The notes beneath the pieces are model-generated. The model had not been told where the DNA came from. It ran no database searches and was given only the letters and a program-made list of their open reading frames with translations. From JAJZGK01 sp035538795 (GTDB lineage Bacteria; Pseudomonadota; Alphaproteobacteria; Rhodospirillales; Magnetospirillaceae): a stretch of 64,000 nucleotides of DNA. The stretch is taken from positions 124,001-188,000 of the forward strand of contig DATLJS010000035.1 in assembly GCA_035538795.1 (NCBI GenBank), written 5' to 3'. Below, one piece after another: positions 51,386 to 59,751 of the stretch (position 1 is the stretch's first letter; every line of letters starts with the position of its first letter). A program made the translations under genes and the position numbers.

Positions 51386-52371
51386 TTCCCGATTTCCGCA
51401 TCAAGGCCGGGACCGCCGACGTCACCGGGCACATCCGCAAGAACCTTGTTTCCCTGCGCCTGACGGACAAGACAGGCATGGAAGCCGATCAGGTCGAAAT
51501 CGTCATCGCCGACAAGACCGGCTCCATCGCCCTGCCGAAGCGGGGCGTCACCCTGTCCGTCGCCATCGGCTGGAAAGACCGCCAGTTGGTGGAAAAAGGC
51601 ACCTTCACCGTCGATGAAGTGGGCGAAGATGGTCCGCTCGACTGCATCACCATCCTGGCCCGATCCGCCGATTTCCGCACATCGCTGAAGGACAGCCGCG
51701 AGGCCAGCTATAATTCCACCACCCTGGGCGCGATCCTGACCACCATCGCCAGCCGCAACGGCCTGACGCCCGCCATCAGCCCGACCCTGGGCGACATCGA
51801 GGTTATCCATCTGGACCAAACCAACGAGTCCGACGCCAATCTGGTGACGCGCCTGGGCGACGATTACGGCGCCGTGGCCACCATCAAGTCCGGGAAGCTG
51901 ATCTTCGTGCCGGCGGGCTCCGGCCTGACCGCCAGCGGCCAGACCTTGCCGGCGGCCAGCATCGTCCGCAAGGAGGGCGACCGCCATTCCTTCCGGGCCA
52001 CCGACCGCGACGGAAGCCAGACCGGCATCCAAGCCAAATGGCACGACCTGAAAAGCGGCAGCACCTGTTTTGCCCTTGCCGGCAAGGAAGGATCGGTCAA
52101 GACGCTGAAGCGGACCTATCCCGATCAGGCCGCCGCCCAGGCCGCCGCCGATTCGGCATGGGAACGGCAGAAAAGCCAAAGCCACAGCTTCAACGTCACC
52201 CTGGCCATAGGCCGCCCCGAGATCGCCGCCTGTAGCCCGCTGACCCTGTCCGGCTGGCGGAGCGAGATCACCGCCCTGTCATGGATCAGCGACGACGTCG
52301 CCCACACCCTGGACGGCAGCGGATTGACCACAGAGATACAGGCGAGTGAGCGGAGCGGTGAAGACGACTAG
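51382..52371 (+). CDS. D: Baseplate hub / late control protein gpD-like
   Basis: The 329-residue protein starts at a GTG in a GTGA overlap. It has DFRIKAGTADVTGHIRKNLVSLRLTDKTGMEADQVEIVIAD, GPLDCITILARSADFRTSLKDSREASY and LAIGRPEIAACSPLTLSGWRSEI, the gpD pattern. It is the last gene of the tail operon. Confidence 0.92.
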   Translation: MIPDFRIKAGTADVTGHIRKNLVSLRLTDKTGMEADQVEIVIADKTGSIALPKRGVTLSVAIGWKDRQLVEKGTFTVDEVGEDGPLDCITILARSADFRTSLKDSREASYNSTTLGAILTTIASRNGLTPAISPTLGDIEVIHLDQTNESDANLVTRLGDDYGAVATIKSGKLIFVPAGSGLTASGQTLPAASIVRKEGDRHSFRATDRDGSQTGIQAKWHDLKSGSTCFALAGKEGSVKTLKRTYPDQAAAQAAADSAWERQKSQSHSFNVTLAIGRPEIAACSPLTLSGWRSEITALSWISDDVAHTLDGSGLTTEIQASERSGEDD

Positions 52372-52385
52372 ACCAACGCCATAGA

Positions 52386-52607
52386 TCATGGGTCCGGCGA
52401 CAAGATCGCGGAGGGAAGCCCCCCAGAATCCCCAAGGTTGCAGTTCCGATCACAGAAATCATCGGACGCCATCACCGACACTGAAACAGCGGCCAGCAAA
52501 CCGGCGGCCATTACCACGCCCAGAATCCGCTTGACGACAGACACCGGCACGTAGGCACGCACCCGAGATTCCGACATCAGGTCGCGGATTTCCCCTTGCA
52601 AATCCAT
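52386..52607 (-). CDS. Small membrane or secreted protein, unknown
   Basis: The 73-residue frame (ATG 52605-52607) has a charged N-terminus (MDLQGEIRDLMSESRVRAYV), one hydrophobic segment (RILGVVMAAGLLAAVSVSVMA) and a Cys-containing tail (DDFCDRNCNLGDSGG). It is leftward, in the gap between tail genes and the repressor. GGGGG is its only ribosome site. It may be a lysogeny-expressed moron, but could also be chance. Confidence 0.4.
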   Translation of the reverse strand: MDLQGEIRDLMSESRVRAYVPVSVVKRILGVVMAAGLLAAVSVSVMASDDFCDRNCNLGDSGGLPSAILSPDP

Positions 52608-52630
52608 CAATACCCCCAAACTTTGCTCTG

Positions 52631-52736
52631 CCTACCCGGGTAGGAAGGCGGAGCCGTGAATAAACACGGTTGGGGTACGGCGTTACCCTTGGAAAGAGCC
52701 ACTCGCAATGGCTCTCACCCCGCCTGAGGGGGTGAG
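52631..52736. repeat. Row of five hairpins between D and the repressor
   Basis: In 106 bases there are CCTACCCGGGTAGG (perfect palindrome), CCGTG-AATAAA-CACGG, GGGTA-CGGCGT-TACCC, GAGCCA-CTCGCAA-TGGCTC and CTCACCCC-GCCTGAG-GGGTGAG. No gene is visible. The fourth, read leftward, is followed by TCTTTCC and could end the repressor transcript. The run as a whole may be a small RNA, or a relic of P2's attP region, which lies at this map position. Confidence 0.55.
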
Positions 52737-52766
52737 GCCTGAAAAATAATGCAACCTACAGAGAAA

Positions 52767-53255
52767 TCAACCTCGACCTGGGGACCATCCCGATTGGGAT
52801 AACATCTCGCGGGCCACGTCGAGAATGTTCCCCACTTCGGCCCTGATGTCCGCTTCCGTCCATTCGGCGATGTTGGGGCGGCTCCGCAGCATGCGCACGG
52901 CCCGCGAGATCATGCCGGCCATGCTCTCGACCGGAGCTTCCAGCTTGGCGGTCTCGTACCATCCCAAGGTCGCGGCGATGGCGATTTCGTACAGCCGGTC
53001 ATCCAGGGCGGCAGCGGCCTGACCGTCCGAGGCGGCGCTCCTCAGCATCGCCCCATCGCCCGTCAGCAGCCAATGAATGTCGATGCCCATCCCAAGCAAA
53101 GCGGACATCACGTCCGAGTTTGGGCGGGTGTCCCCCTTCTCGTAACGCTCCCAGGTCTTCCGAACAGAGAGTCCAACACGCTCTGCCATTTGGGTTGCCG
53201 AGAGGTCGAGATAATCGCGCACCCGGCGCAGCCTTTCGGGAAATCCTTCAGCCAT
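52767..53255 (-). CDS. Lysogeny repressor, XRE-type HTH
   Basis: From ATG 53253-53255 the protein is 162 residues. It has an N-terminal HTH (VRDYLDLSATQMAERVGLSVRKTWERYEKGDTRPNSDVMSALLGMGIDIHWLLTGDG) and a helical C-terminus. It lacks a LexA-like peptidase, so it would not be RecA-cleaved. It is divergent from the Ner-like gene, as C and cox are in P2, and is the likely immunity repressor. Confidence 0.8.
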   Translation of the reverse strand: MAEGFPERLRRVRDYLDLSATQMAERVGLSVRKTWERYEKGDTRPNSDVMSALLGMGIDIHWLLTGDGAMLRSAASDGQAAAALDDRLYEIAIAATLGWYETAKLEAPVESMAGMISRAVRMLRSRPNIAEWTEADIRAEVGNILDVAREMLSQSGWSPGRG

Positions 53256-53326
53256 GACGATCAGCCCCACCGATCAGCAAGTCATTGAAAAAAGACAATA
53301 AACACCCTCTTTGTAAAAAATTAGAC

Positions 53327-53383
53327 GCACATTCGGTCTTAAAAGACGCTTTTTATCCTTGTTTGTGCGCACTTTCTGTCTCA
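53327..53383. promoter_or_regulatory. Switch operators in the repressor/Ner intergenic region
   Basis: The 187-bp divergent region is AT-rich and holds two related direct repeats, GCACATTCGGTCT (53327-53339) and GCACTTTCTGTCT (53369-53381), 42 bases apart. The second continues as CTTTCTGTCTCA, whose exact inverse lies at 53959-53970. TTGTTT near 53360 and CACTAT 17 bases on may form the rightward early promoter with the operator inside it. Confidence 0.55.
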
Positions 53384-53442
53384 CTATCTGGTCCACCGGA
53401 ACCAATTATACCCGTAAGCGGCCACGCCGCACAGGAGAAGGC

Positions 53443-53961
53443 ATGTCTGACCAAGGATGGCACAAGGCGGATATCAGGGCCGCCGTCGAGAAGAAAGGCG
53501 AAACCCTTTCCAGTCTCGCCCTTAAGCAGGGCATCCACCCCATGGCCTGCCGCCGGGCCGTGGTCGCCCGCAACACCCCCGGCGAAAAAGCCATCGCCCA
53601 ACTGATCGCCGTGCCGCTGTGGGAACTGTGGCCCGACCGCTGGCGCCAGCCCGAGGAAACCGGCGGACCCGCCGTGCGCATCGACAATCGCCGCCGCGAC
53701 GACGCCGAGCTTAAGGACTTCGTGAAGGCGAAAATCATCAGCCTGCTCCTTTCCAATTTCCGCCATGCCCAACCCGAGACGCCCTGCCGCGAAGTCACCA
53801 TGGCCAGCTTGATGGCCTTTCTCGGCACCGGCACCGACGCCGCCATGGCCGCCGCCGGTTTCACCCCGGAAGAGATCGGTCTGTACGCCCCCGCCGCCCG
53901 CGATCTGTTCGCCAAGGGTGAAATCCCCGTTTCCAGCCGCGCCGGTTCTGACCGGCTCTGA
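53443..53961 (+). CDS. Ner/Nlp-like DNA-binding protein, early switch
   Basis: From ATG 53443 (GGAGAAGG upstream) the protein is 172 residues. Its N-terminal 70 residues match the Ner/SfsB HTH of Mu-type phages (MSDQGWHKADIRAAVEKKGETLSSLALKQGIHPMACRRAV, then GEKAIAQLIAVPLWELWPDRW). The extra C-terminal 100 residues are mostly helical and unknown. It would turn off the repressor in lytic growth. A Ner-type switch in a P2-type phage is a mosaic feature. Confidence 0.8.
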   Translation: MSDQGWHKADIRAAVEKKGETLSSLALKQGIHPMACRRAVVARNTPGEKAIAQLIAVPLWELWPDRWRQPEETGGPAVRIDNRRRDDAELKDFVKAKIISLLLSNFRHAQPETPCREVTMASLMAFLGTGTDAAMAAAGFTPEEIGLYAPAARDLFAKGEIPVSSRAGSDRL

Positions 53962-53970
53962 GACAGAAAG
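53959..53970. promoter_or_regulatory. Third copy of the switch operator
   Basis: TGAGACAGAAAG is the exact inverse of CTTTCTGTCTCA at 53372-53383. It overlaps the Ner-like stop codon and lies 11 bases before the next gene, so the switch proteins may also act here. Confidence 0.5.
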
Positions 53971-53980
53971 AGCCTATCCC

Positions 53981-54439
53981 ATGTCGATTGGACAGAAATG
54001 CACCACCAGCGCGGAACGGCTGAAGAACATCAGAACCGGCTTCCGCGACACCCTGGCGTCCTTCGTCGGCGTGGGACGGTCCTTCGCCGTCGATGACGTC
54101 GCCAAGGCCTGCGGGAAATCTCCCGACACCATCCATTCCTACCTGCGCGGCCAGACCGTGCCCGATTGGCCGACGGCGGTTTTGTTGCTGGGGCTGCTGT
54201 CGGTGGAATTCGCCACCATCGTCCTGCGCCCCGCCGGGCTGGCCGGCGTCCACAGAATCAGCGGCGTCTGTCCGCCGGGCGAAACGCTCCGGGAAATCAT
54301 CGAAGGCGCGGCCACCCTGGCGACCGCCTGGGCCGATCAGCGGATCGACCATACCGAATGGCCGGAAGTCGAAAAGCAACTGACCGAAGCGCAAACCGCA
54401 ATCGCGCAATTCCTGGCCACGAAAGGCGACCAGAAATGA
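53981..54439 (+). CDS. Phage CII-like regulator
   Basis: The 152-residue protein has an HTH (FAVDDVAKACGKSPDTIHSYLRGQTVPDWPTAVLLLGLL), then a helical second domain (GETLREIIEGAATLATAWADQRID). This two-part design is that of CII-like regulators in P2-related phages. It couples to ogr through ATGA. Confidence 0.7.
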   Translation: MSIGQKCTTSAERLKNIRTGFRDTLASFVGVGRSFAVDDVAKACGKSPDTIHSYLRGQTVPDWPTAVLLLGLLSVEFATIVLRPAGLAGVHRISGVCPPGETLREIIEGAATLATAWADQRIDHTEWPEVEKQLTEAQTAIAQFLATKGDQK

Positions 54440-54675
54440 GCAAGCCCCGCATCGTCCAGCGTTCCAACACCACCCATTGCCCGGCGTGCGGCAACCGCTG
54501 CCGGACCATCAAGAGCGTTCAACTGACCCCGACCTATCGGGAAGTCACCTATCTGTGCCTCAACGACGAATGCGGACACATCTTCATCGCCTCGATCGAG
54601 GCCACCCGATCCTTGCAGCCGTCGGCCATACCGGACCCGGAAGTCAGGCTGCCCGGCCCCGCCGCCAACCGCTAA
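54436..54675 (+). CDS. ogr: Ogr/Delta-like zinc-finger activator of late genes
   Basis: The 79-residue protein has the Ogr finger: THCPACGNRCRT-IKSVQLTPTYREVTYLCLNDECGHIFIAS, with four cysteines in C-x2-C and C-x4-C pairs. P2 Ogr binds dyads upstream of late promoters and contacts RNA polymerase alpha. Here it lies in the early region rather than next to D and att as in P2. The dyad GTTAGGA-N7-TCCTAAC at 35619 and 42228 is the likely target. Confidence 0.85.
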   Translation: MSKPRIVQRSNTTHCPACGNRCRTIKSVQLTPTYREVTYLCLNDECGHIFIASIEATRSLQPSAIPDPEVRLPGPAANR

Positions 54676-54692
54676 CAGGAAAGGCGGTTCCC

Positions 54693-54773
54693 ATGCTGCG
54701 CATCACCGCCCTTTACCACGCCATTTTCCGCCCCGCCCGCAAACGCGCCGCCCGGCGCCGGGACTGGGCCTGA
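54693..54773 (+). CDS. 26-residue basic peptide
   Basis: A short frame (MLRITALYHAIFRPARKRAA) with GGAAAGGCGG before its ATG lies between ogr and the next gene. It is highly basic. The good ribosome site suggests it is translated, but no function is known. Confidence 0.4.
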   Translation: MLRITALYHAIFRPARKRAARRRDWA

Positions 54774-54791
54774 CCAAGAACGGGGGACACC

Positions 54792-55298
54792 ATGAACACC
54801 GAATCCAAAAGGGTCCATATCGTCGAAGGACGCCTGGACGCCATCTCCCTGGCCACCGCCATTCCGGCGGAAACCGTGCTTTTACAGGATGGTGCGGGAA
54901 CGTCCGAAGTCATCGGGATCACATGGCCGGAAAGGCTGACGGTCCATGGCGCCAAGAAACTGGCCCGCAAGATCAATGCCGCCATGAACATTGGACATAA
55001 CCGCGCCTTGCATGCCATCGCCGTCCGCTATGGCTTCGAGTCCTGGATTGCTTGCCTTGCCGCCATTTCCACGGATCAGGACCGCGCAGAGAAAAAGGCC
55101 AAGAGCATGCGCATCCAGCAGCGCCGCGCCAGGAAGTGGTCACAGCAAAATTCAGACCGATGGAAGGACAACGACGCGCTGGCCGCGTCCTCTCCCGGCT
55201 GGAATGGCAAGCACAGCGCCACGGCGCGACTGCCGGGCCACACGCAGCCCGCTGACAGCATCGCCGCTGCCGTGGTGTTCACCCCCGAGAAATTGTGA
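54792..55298 (+). CDS. Phage early protein of unknown function
   Basis: The 168-residue protein (MNTESKRVHIVEGRLDAISL) has an alpha/beta N-terminal half and a basic, helical middle (DRAEKKAKSMRIQQRRARKWSQQN). I do not recognise it. CGGGGGACACC precedes the ATG. The basic stretch could bind nucleic acid. Confidence 0.65.
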   Translation: MNTESKRVHIVEGRLDAISLATAIPAETVLLQDGAGTSEVIGITWPERLTVHGAKKLARKINAAMNIGHNRALHAIAVRYGFESWIACLAAISTDQDRAEKKAKSMRIQQRRARKWSQQNSDRWKDNDALAASSPGWNGKHSATARLPGHTQPADSIAAAVVFTPEKL

Positions 55299-55305
55299 GG
55301 TTGCC

Positions 55306-55578
55306 ATGTTGAGCGATGAAATCATGGAACTGGCCGCCGGCCTGTCCGGCTACATGGACACCGGAATCACCATCGAACCGGCTGGCTTGGCCGTGATCTG
55401 CCTGACCCTGGCGAACTTCGCCACCGACGCCGACCGGCTGCAAAGACGGGCCGACGCCTGCGACGTTCCCGACGACATCCTGAAGATGGCCAGCCTGTTG
55501 AAGCGCCGCGGCGTTTTTACCGGCGAGGTCATGGCCGGCGACCCCGCCTTTGGCGTAGGGGAGAAAAGCCATGGATGA
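55306..55578 (+). CDS. Phage early protein, 90 residues, unknown
   Basis: It reads MLSDEIMELAAGLSGYMDTGITIEPAGLAV and is helical and acidic. GAGG lies just before the ATG and the end overlaps the next start by 8 bases. No family was recognised. Confidence 0.65.
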   Translation: MLSDEIMELAAGLSGYMDTGITIEPAGLAVICLTLANFATDADRLQRRADACDVPDDILKMASLLKRRGVFTGEVMAGDPAFGVGEKSHG

Positions 55579-55921
55579 TCGGCCCGAAAAAAATCCCGTC
55601 ATGGGGACCATCATCAATGGCGATGGTGGCTTCTTGGAACTTCGCTACCGCATCTTCGATCAGAACGTCATCGTCCGACACGGCGCGTCTCAAACATTGT
55701 TTATCATGGCCTCGATGGTCGAAAGCCTCAGTTGCTTGGACGGCTTGTCCCAGGATTCCGCATCCTCATGTCATGATCTTTGGCTTAAGGCTGCCCAGGA
55801 AAAGCGCCGGGAGCTTGGACGGCTGATCGGGCGGGACCGAGAAAGTTATAGAGCCTTTGTCTCCATCGGCGGCGTCGAGATTGAGCCCATGCCGGTCAAC
55901 CCCGAGGAGTCTCAGGGATGA
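55571..55921 (+). CDS. Phage early protein, 116 residues, unknown
   Basis: It begins MDDRPEKNPVMGTIINGDG and has a mixed alpha/beta pattern (LELRYRIFDQNVIVRHG). Two cysteines lie near the middle. It overlaps the upstream gene and faces a leftward gene. Function unknown. Confidence 0.6.
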   Translation: MDDRPEKNPVMGTIINGDGGFLELRYRIFDQNVIVRHGASQTLFIMASMVESLSCLDGLSQDSASSCHDLWLKAAQEKRRELGRLIGRDRESYRAFVSIGGVEIEPMPVNPEESQG

Positions 55922-55947
55922 CCGCCGCCAAAGCTTTCAACTGGTCA

Positions 55948-56670
55948 TCACAGGCGTCCCGCCTCGATGACAAAGCGCAAGGCGTCGACGGCCTGCGCCT
56001 TGACCCGCACGCCTTTCACCGTGCGGTCGCACCCCTCTATTTCCAGGGACCGGATGCAACCGGCGACAAAGGATTGTTGATCGTCAATCGGCCAATCCGG
56101 GGCCGAGAAGGACACGAAGGCCGTCAATGCCTTGACCAGCCCGCCGTCATAAGTGGACGGCCTATCCGCCAGTGGGCGTTCCATGGTCGCCCGGACCAAG
56201 GCGGCGGTGCCGGGAATCATGCCCTGGCCGGGAAGGGTTTCCAGGGTCAGCTTCACTTTGCTGGGCTGGGACAGATAGTGCTCGACCAGCAGATCGCCGC
56301 GCCGGTCTTCTCCGGTCTTGCCCAAACGCGGAGCTTCGTTCTTCAGAGCCAGCACAATAGCTTCGCTGTCCGCGCTGATCACTCGGGGATCGACCGTTTC
56401 CCCGGGCGGGCTGGACATCTGCGCCTGTACCTCGCTTTTCCCGGTTCCCTGGGGTGCCTCCGCGACAGGCTGACCGACCGGCTTTGCTGGCGGCGGCGGA
56501 AGCAGGCTGATCCAGACGGACAGCAGCACCACGAAGATGCAGGTTGCGACCGCCGCCGCCTGCCCCCGCTTCGGATTGGCCGATCTGAACAGGACCAGCT
56601 TGGGGCGAACCAGCCCGACAGGAATGGCGATCAGCGCCAGCAACACCAGCAACGCGAACACAATGGCCAT
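55948..56670 (-). CDS. Two-helix membrane protein, leftward in the early region
   Basis: From ATG 56668-56670 (GGGGGAA six bases upstream) the protein is 240 residues. It starts with two membrane helices (MAIVFALLVLLALIAIPVGL and AAVATCIFVVLLSVWISLL) separated by a basic loop, then PPPPAKPVGQP and a soluble domain of about 165 residues (VRVKAQAVDALRF at its end). An earlier ATG at 56748 is possible. It runs against the surrounding early genes, so it is likely expressed in the lysogen. Superinfection exclusion is one idea, but the family is unknown to me. Confidence 0.65.
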   Translation of the reverse strand: MAIVFALLVLLALIAIPVGLVRPKLVLFRSANPKRGQAAAVATCIFVVLLSVWISLLPPPPAKPVGQPVAEAPQGTGKSEVQAQMSSPPGETVDPRVISADSEAIVLALKNEAPRLGKTGEDRRGDLLVEHYLSQPSKVKLTLETLPGQGMIPGTAALVRATMERPLADRPSTYDGGLVKALTAFVSFSAPDWPIDDQQSFVAGCIRSLEIEGCDRTVKGVRVKAQAVDALRFVIEAGRL

Positions 56671-56771
56671 CAGAAGTTCCCCCACGACGCCGAAACAACT
56701 TCCCGGCGTAACCCGAGGGGAAGCCTCCGTCCAGTCTTTTTCGTCCATGCGAACCAGATGGGGGGGGCGGC

Positions 56772-59432
56772 ATGACTGAGAAATCGTCCATGCGCCCGGA
56801 CGTCAGGTCCGAGGTGGTGTCCAGCCTGAAGCGGGCCTATTCCATGGTCGAGGAAAAGGGCTGGCTGCGCAAAGGCAAGTGCCCGCAATGCGGCGGCAAG
56901 GAACTGTTCACCCATGCCGCCAGCCCCTGGGTGGTCAAATGCGGCCGGGAAAACAAATGCGGCTGGTCGGCCAGCACCAAGGATTTGTTCCCCGACGCCT
57001 TCGGGCGCTTCAACGAACGGTTCCCCCCGACCACCCAAGACCCCAACGCCACCGCCGAAGCCTACCTTGACTTCGTGCGCGGCTTCACGCCGGGCAAGAT
57101 CAAGGGCTGGTTCCGCCAGGGCCATTTCCGGCACCCGAAGGGCGACCGCGAGACGGCCACCGTGGTCTTCGACATCGACCGCGCCGCCGGCATCTTCATG
57201 GAGCGGCTGATAGACCCCGTCCGGGTCAAGCGGCCTGACGGTGATGTCGAGGTCAGGAAGGCCAATTTCGAGGGTCAGCATAAGGGCCTGTGGTGGGCGC
57301 CGCCCGGCCTGAAGATCGAAGATGAGGTCTGGATTGTCGAGGGATGCCTTGACGCCATCGCCCTGACCCTGGCCGGAGTGTCGGCGGTTGCCAGCCTGTC
57401 GGCGGTGAACTTCCCCGATGTCGAGATCAAGAAGCTTGACCCCAGGAAGACCACCCTGGTTTGGGCGCTCGACAACGACCGCGCCGGCAACGGCTGCACC
57501 CACAAGCACGCCAAGGCGGCCAAGGCCCTGGGCTTCGAATCCCGCGCCGCCGTGATTCCCCAGAAGGGCAAGGCCAAGGTGGATTGGAACGATTGCCACC
57601 TTGCCGGCGAGTTGGAAGAAAAGGACATCGAGCGTTACCGCTTCCACGGCGATTTGCTGATGGCCGCCACTCCCGCCGAAAAAGGGTGCCTGATCTGGCG
57701 GCGCAGCTCCGCCACCAGTTTCGCCGTCGAACATCACGCCCAGACCTATTGGTGGTCGCTGCCCCAGGAACTGTACAACAAACAGATGGAGGAATTCAGA
57801 ACCGCCGGGCACGCCGCCAGCGACCGGGGCTATGAGTTCGACGCCGCCATGAAGGTCGCCAGGGTGGACAAGATCGCCAATTGCGCCTTCAAGTTCCTGT
57901 ATTTCCAGCGGGACATGCAGACGGACGAAAGCTGGTATTACACCCGCATCGACTTCCCCTATGGCCGCCACGGCGGCCTGAAGAACACCTTCACCGGACC
58001 GCAGATTTCGACATCGAGCGAGTTCAAGAAGCGCCTGCTGTCGATTGCCCCGGGGGCTTTGTTCCAGGGCAACAGTTTCCAACTGAACTGGATCATTTCG
58101 CGCTATCTCGACGACATCAAGATCGTCGATACCGTGGACTTCATCGGCTATTCCCGCCAGCACCGGGCCTATATCTTCCCCGACAAGGCGGTATCGGACG
58201 GCGTGGTCTACGAGATCAACGACGAAGATTTCTTCGAGATCGGCGGCAAGCTGTCGGTCAAATCGCTGAACACCTCGTTGCCCCTGGTGATCGGCAAGGC
58301 CTCGGACTGCGACGCCAAATGGATCGAATATGTCTATGAAGCCTTTGGGCCGAAAGGCGTCATCGCCGCCGCCTTCTTCCTGGGCTCTTTGTTCGCCGAG
58401 CAGATCCGCGAGCGCCACAAGTCGTTCCCCTTCCTGGAGGTGGTCGGACAGGCCGGCGCCGGCAAGTCAACCCTGATCGAGTTCCTGTGGAAGCTGGTGG
58501 GCCGCAACGATTACGAAGGTTTCGACCCCAACAAATCCACCACTGCCGCCCGCGCCCGCATCATGTCGCAGGTGTCGAACCTGCCAATTTGCATGATCGA
58601 ATCCGACCGTGGCGGCGACGACACATCGAAGGTCCGCCAGTTCGATTGGGACGAGTTGAAGACGGCCTATAACGGTCGCGCCAGCCGCGCCACGGGCGTC
58701 AAGAACGGCGGCAACGACACCAAGGAACCACCATTCCGAGGCTCGATCATCATCAGCCAGAACAACCCGGTTGATGCCTCGGAAGCCATCATGTCCCGCA
58801 TCGTCCACACCTTTTTCGACCGATCCCGCCACAACGCGCAAACCAAGATCGCCGCCGACGAACTGGCCGCCATCCCGGTCGAAAAAGTGTCGAACTTCCT
58901 GATCCAGGCCTGCCGGCGGGAAGCCGACATCCTGAAGCTGTTCCACGAACGCGCCCTGGCTTACGAGGAACAGGTGCAGAAGCTGCCCGAGGTCAAGCTG
59001 TTCCGCATCGCCAAATGCCATGGACAACTGATGGCCCTGGTGGACGCCCTGGCGATGCTGGTCGAGATCAAGCCAGCCATCCGCCAGGAAACTATGCAGT
59101 GCCTGATGGACGCCGCCAAGGACCGCCAGCGGGCGATTTCGGCAGACCATCCGTTGGTCGAGGAATTCTGGGACATGGTGGATTTCATCGGCCTGGACAA
59201 GCTGAACCACTCAGCCAACGAACACCTGATCGCCATCAACTTTCCGCATCTGATCCGCGAAGCCACCCGCCAGAACCAGCAGCTTCCGGCCATATCGGAC
59301 CTGAAGAAGGTGCTGAAAGGCAGCCTGTCGCGCCCCTTCGTCGAGAGCAACAAGACGGTCAACAGCGTTCACGAAAAGGCGTCGGTCAAGTGCTGGGTCT
59401 TCCGCGCCGAGAAAGGAGCCAGCCATGCTTAA
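56772..59432 (+). CDS. Primase-helicase (zinc finger, TOPRIM, AAA/SF3-like)
   Basis: The 886-residue protein has a primase zinc finger (Cys37, Cys40, Cys57, Cys63), then a TOPRIM core with IVEGCLDAIALTLAG and LVWALDNDRAGNG (residues 185-240). A helicase ATPase with Walker A VVGQAGAGKSTLIEFLWKL near residue 559 and PICMIESDRGGDDTSK as Walker B region follows. It would prime and unwind at the phage origin. P2 instead uses the rolling-circle nickase gpA, so replication here is probably theta-like and of another phage lineage. Confidence 0.88.
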   Translation: MTEKSSMRPDVRSEVVSSLKRAYSMVEEKGWLRKGKCPQCGGKELFTHAASPWVVKCGRENKCGWSASTKDLFPDAFGRFNERFPPTTQDPNATAEAYLDFVRGFTPGKIKGWFRQGHFRHPKGDRETATVVFDIDRAAGIFMERLIDPVRVKRPDGDVEVRKANFEGQHKGLWWAPPGLKIEDEVWIVEGCLDAIALTLAGVSAVASLSAVNFPDVEIKKLDPRKTTLVWALDNDRAGNGCTHKHAKAAKALGFESRAAVIPQKGKAKVDWNDCHLAGELEEKDIERYRFHGDLLMAATPAEKGCLIWRRSSATSFAVEHHAQTYWWSLPQELYNKQMEEFRTAGHAASDRGYEFDAAMKVARVDKIANCAFKFLYFQRDMQTDESWYYTRIDFPYGRHGGLKNTFTGPQISTSSEFKKRLLSIAPGALFQGNSFQLNWIISRYLDDIKIVDTVDFIGYSRQHRAYIFPDKAVSDGVVYEINDEDFFEIGGKLSVKSLNTSLPLVIGKASDCDAKWIEYVYEAFGPKGVIAAAFFLGSLFAEQIRERHKSFPFLEVVGQAGAGKSTLIEFLWKLVGRNDYEGFDPNKSTTAARARIMSQVSNLPICMIESDRGGDDTSKVRQFDWDELKTAYNGRASRATGVKNGGNDTKEPPFRGSIIISQNNPVDASEAIMSRIVHTFFDRSRHNAQTKIAADELAAIPVEKVSNFLIQACRREADILKLFHERALAYEEQVQKLPEVKLFRIAKCHGQLMALVDALAMLVEIKPAIRQETMQCLMDAAKDRQRAISADHPLVEEFWDMVDFIGLDKLNHSANEHLIAINFPHLIREATRQNQQLPAISDLKKVLKGSLSRPFVESNKTVNSVHEKASVKCWVFRAEKGASHA

Positions 59433-59751
59433 CGCGCCGCCCCCCCTGTTCATCGCGCCCCATTCCACGATCGAGCCGGAACCCGAGCCGGCGGACGTCC
59501 AGGCCGAAAGCTCGGCGGAAGAGGATTACTGGGGCGACATCGTCAACCGCATCGGCAACGAGGTCCACGACGCTAAATCCGAACGCGAGATCGACGACGT
59601 CCACCGACGCCACAAGGCCACCATCGACACGATGGTCATCCGGTGCCGCCGCATGGCCGAACTGCTGTCCTTCATCTTTCAGGATCACCGCTCGCGATTC
59701 CGAGTGATGGGCTCAAATCAGACCTGCTTTGCAAAGGAATCTCAAGAATGA
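59425..59751 (+). CDS. Phage early protein, 108 residues, unknown
   Basis: It has a proline- and glutamate-rich start (PHSTIEPEPEPADVQAE) and a helical charged part (NEVHDAKSEREIDDVHRRHKAT). It overlaps the primase end by 8 bases and the methylase start by ATGA. No function is known. Confidence 0.6.
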   Translation: MLNAPPPLFIAPHSTIEPEPEPADVQAESSAEEDYWGDIVNRIGNEVHDAKSEREIDDVHRRHKATIDTMVIRCRRMAELLSFIFQDHRSRFRVMGSNQTCFAKESQE

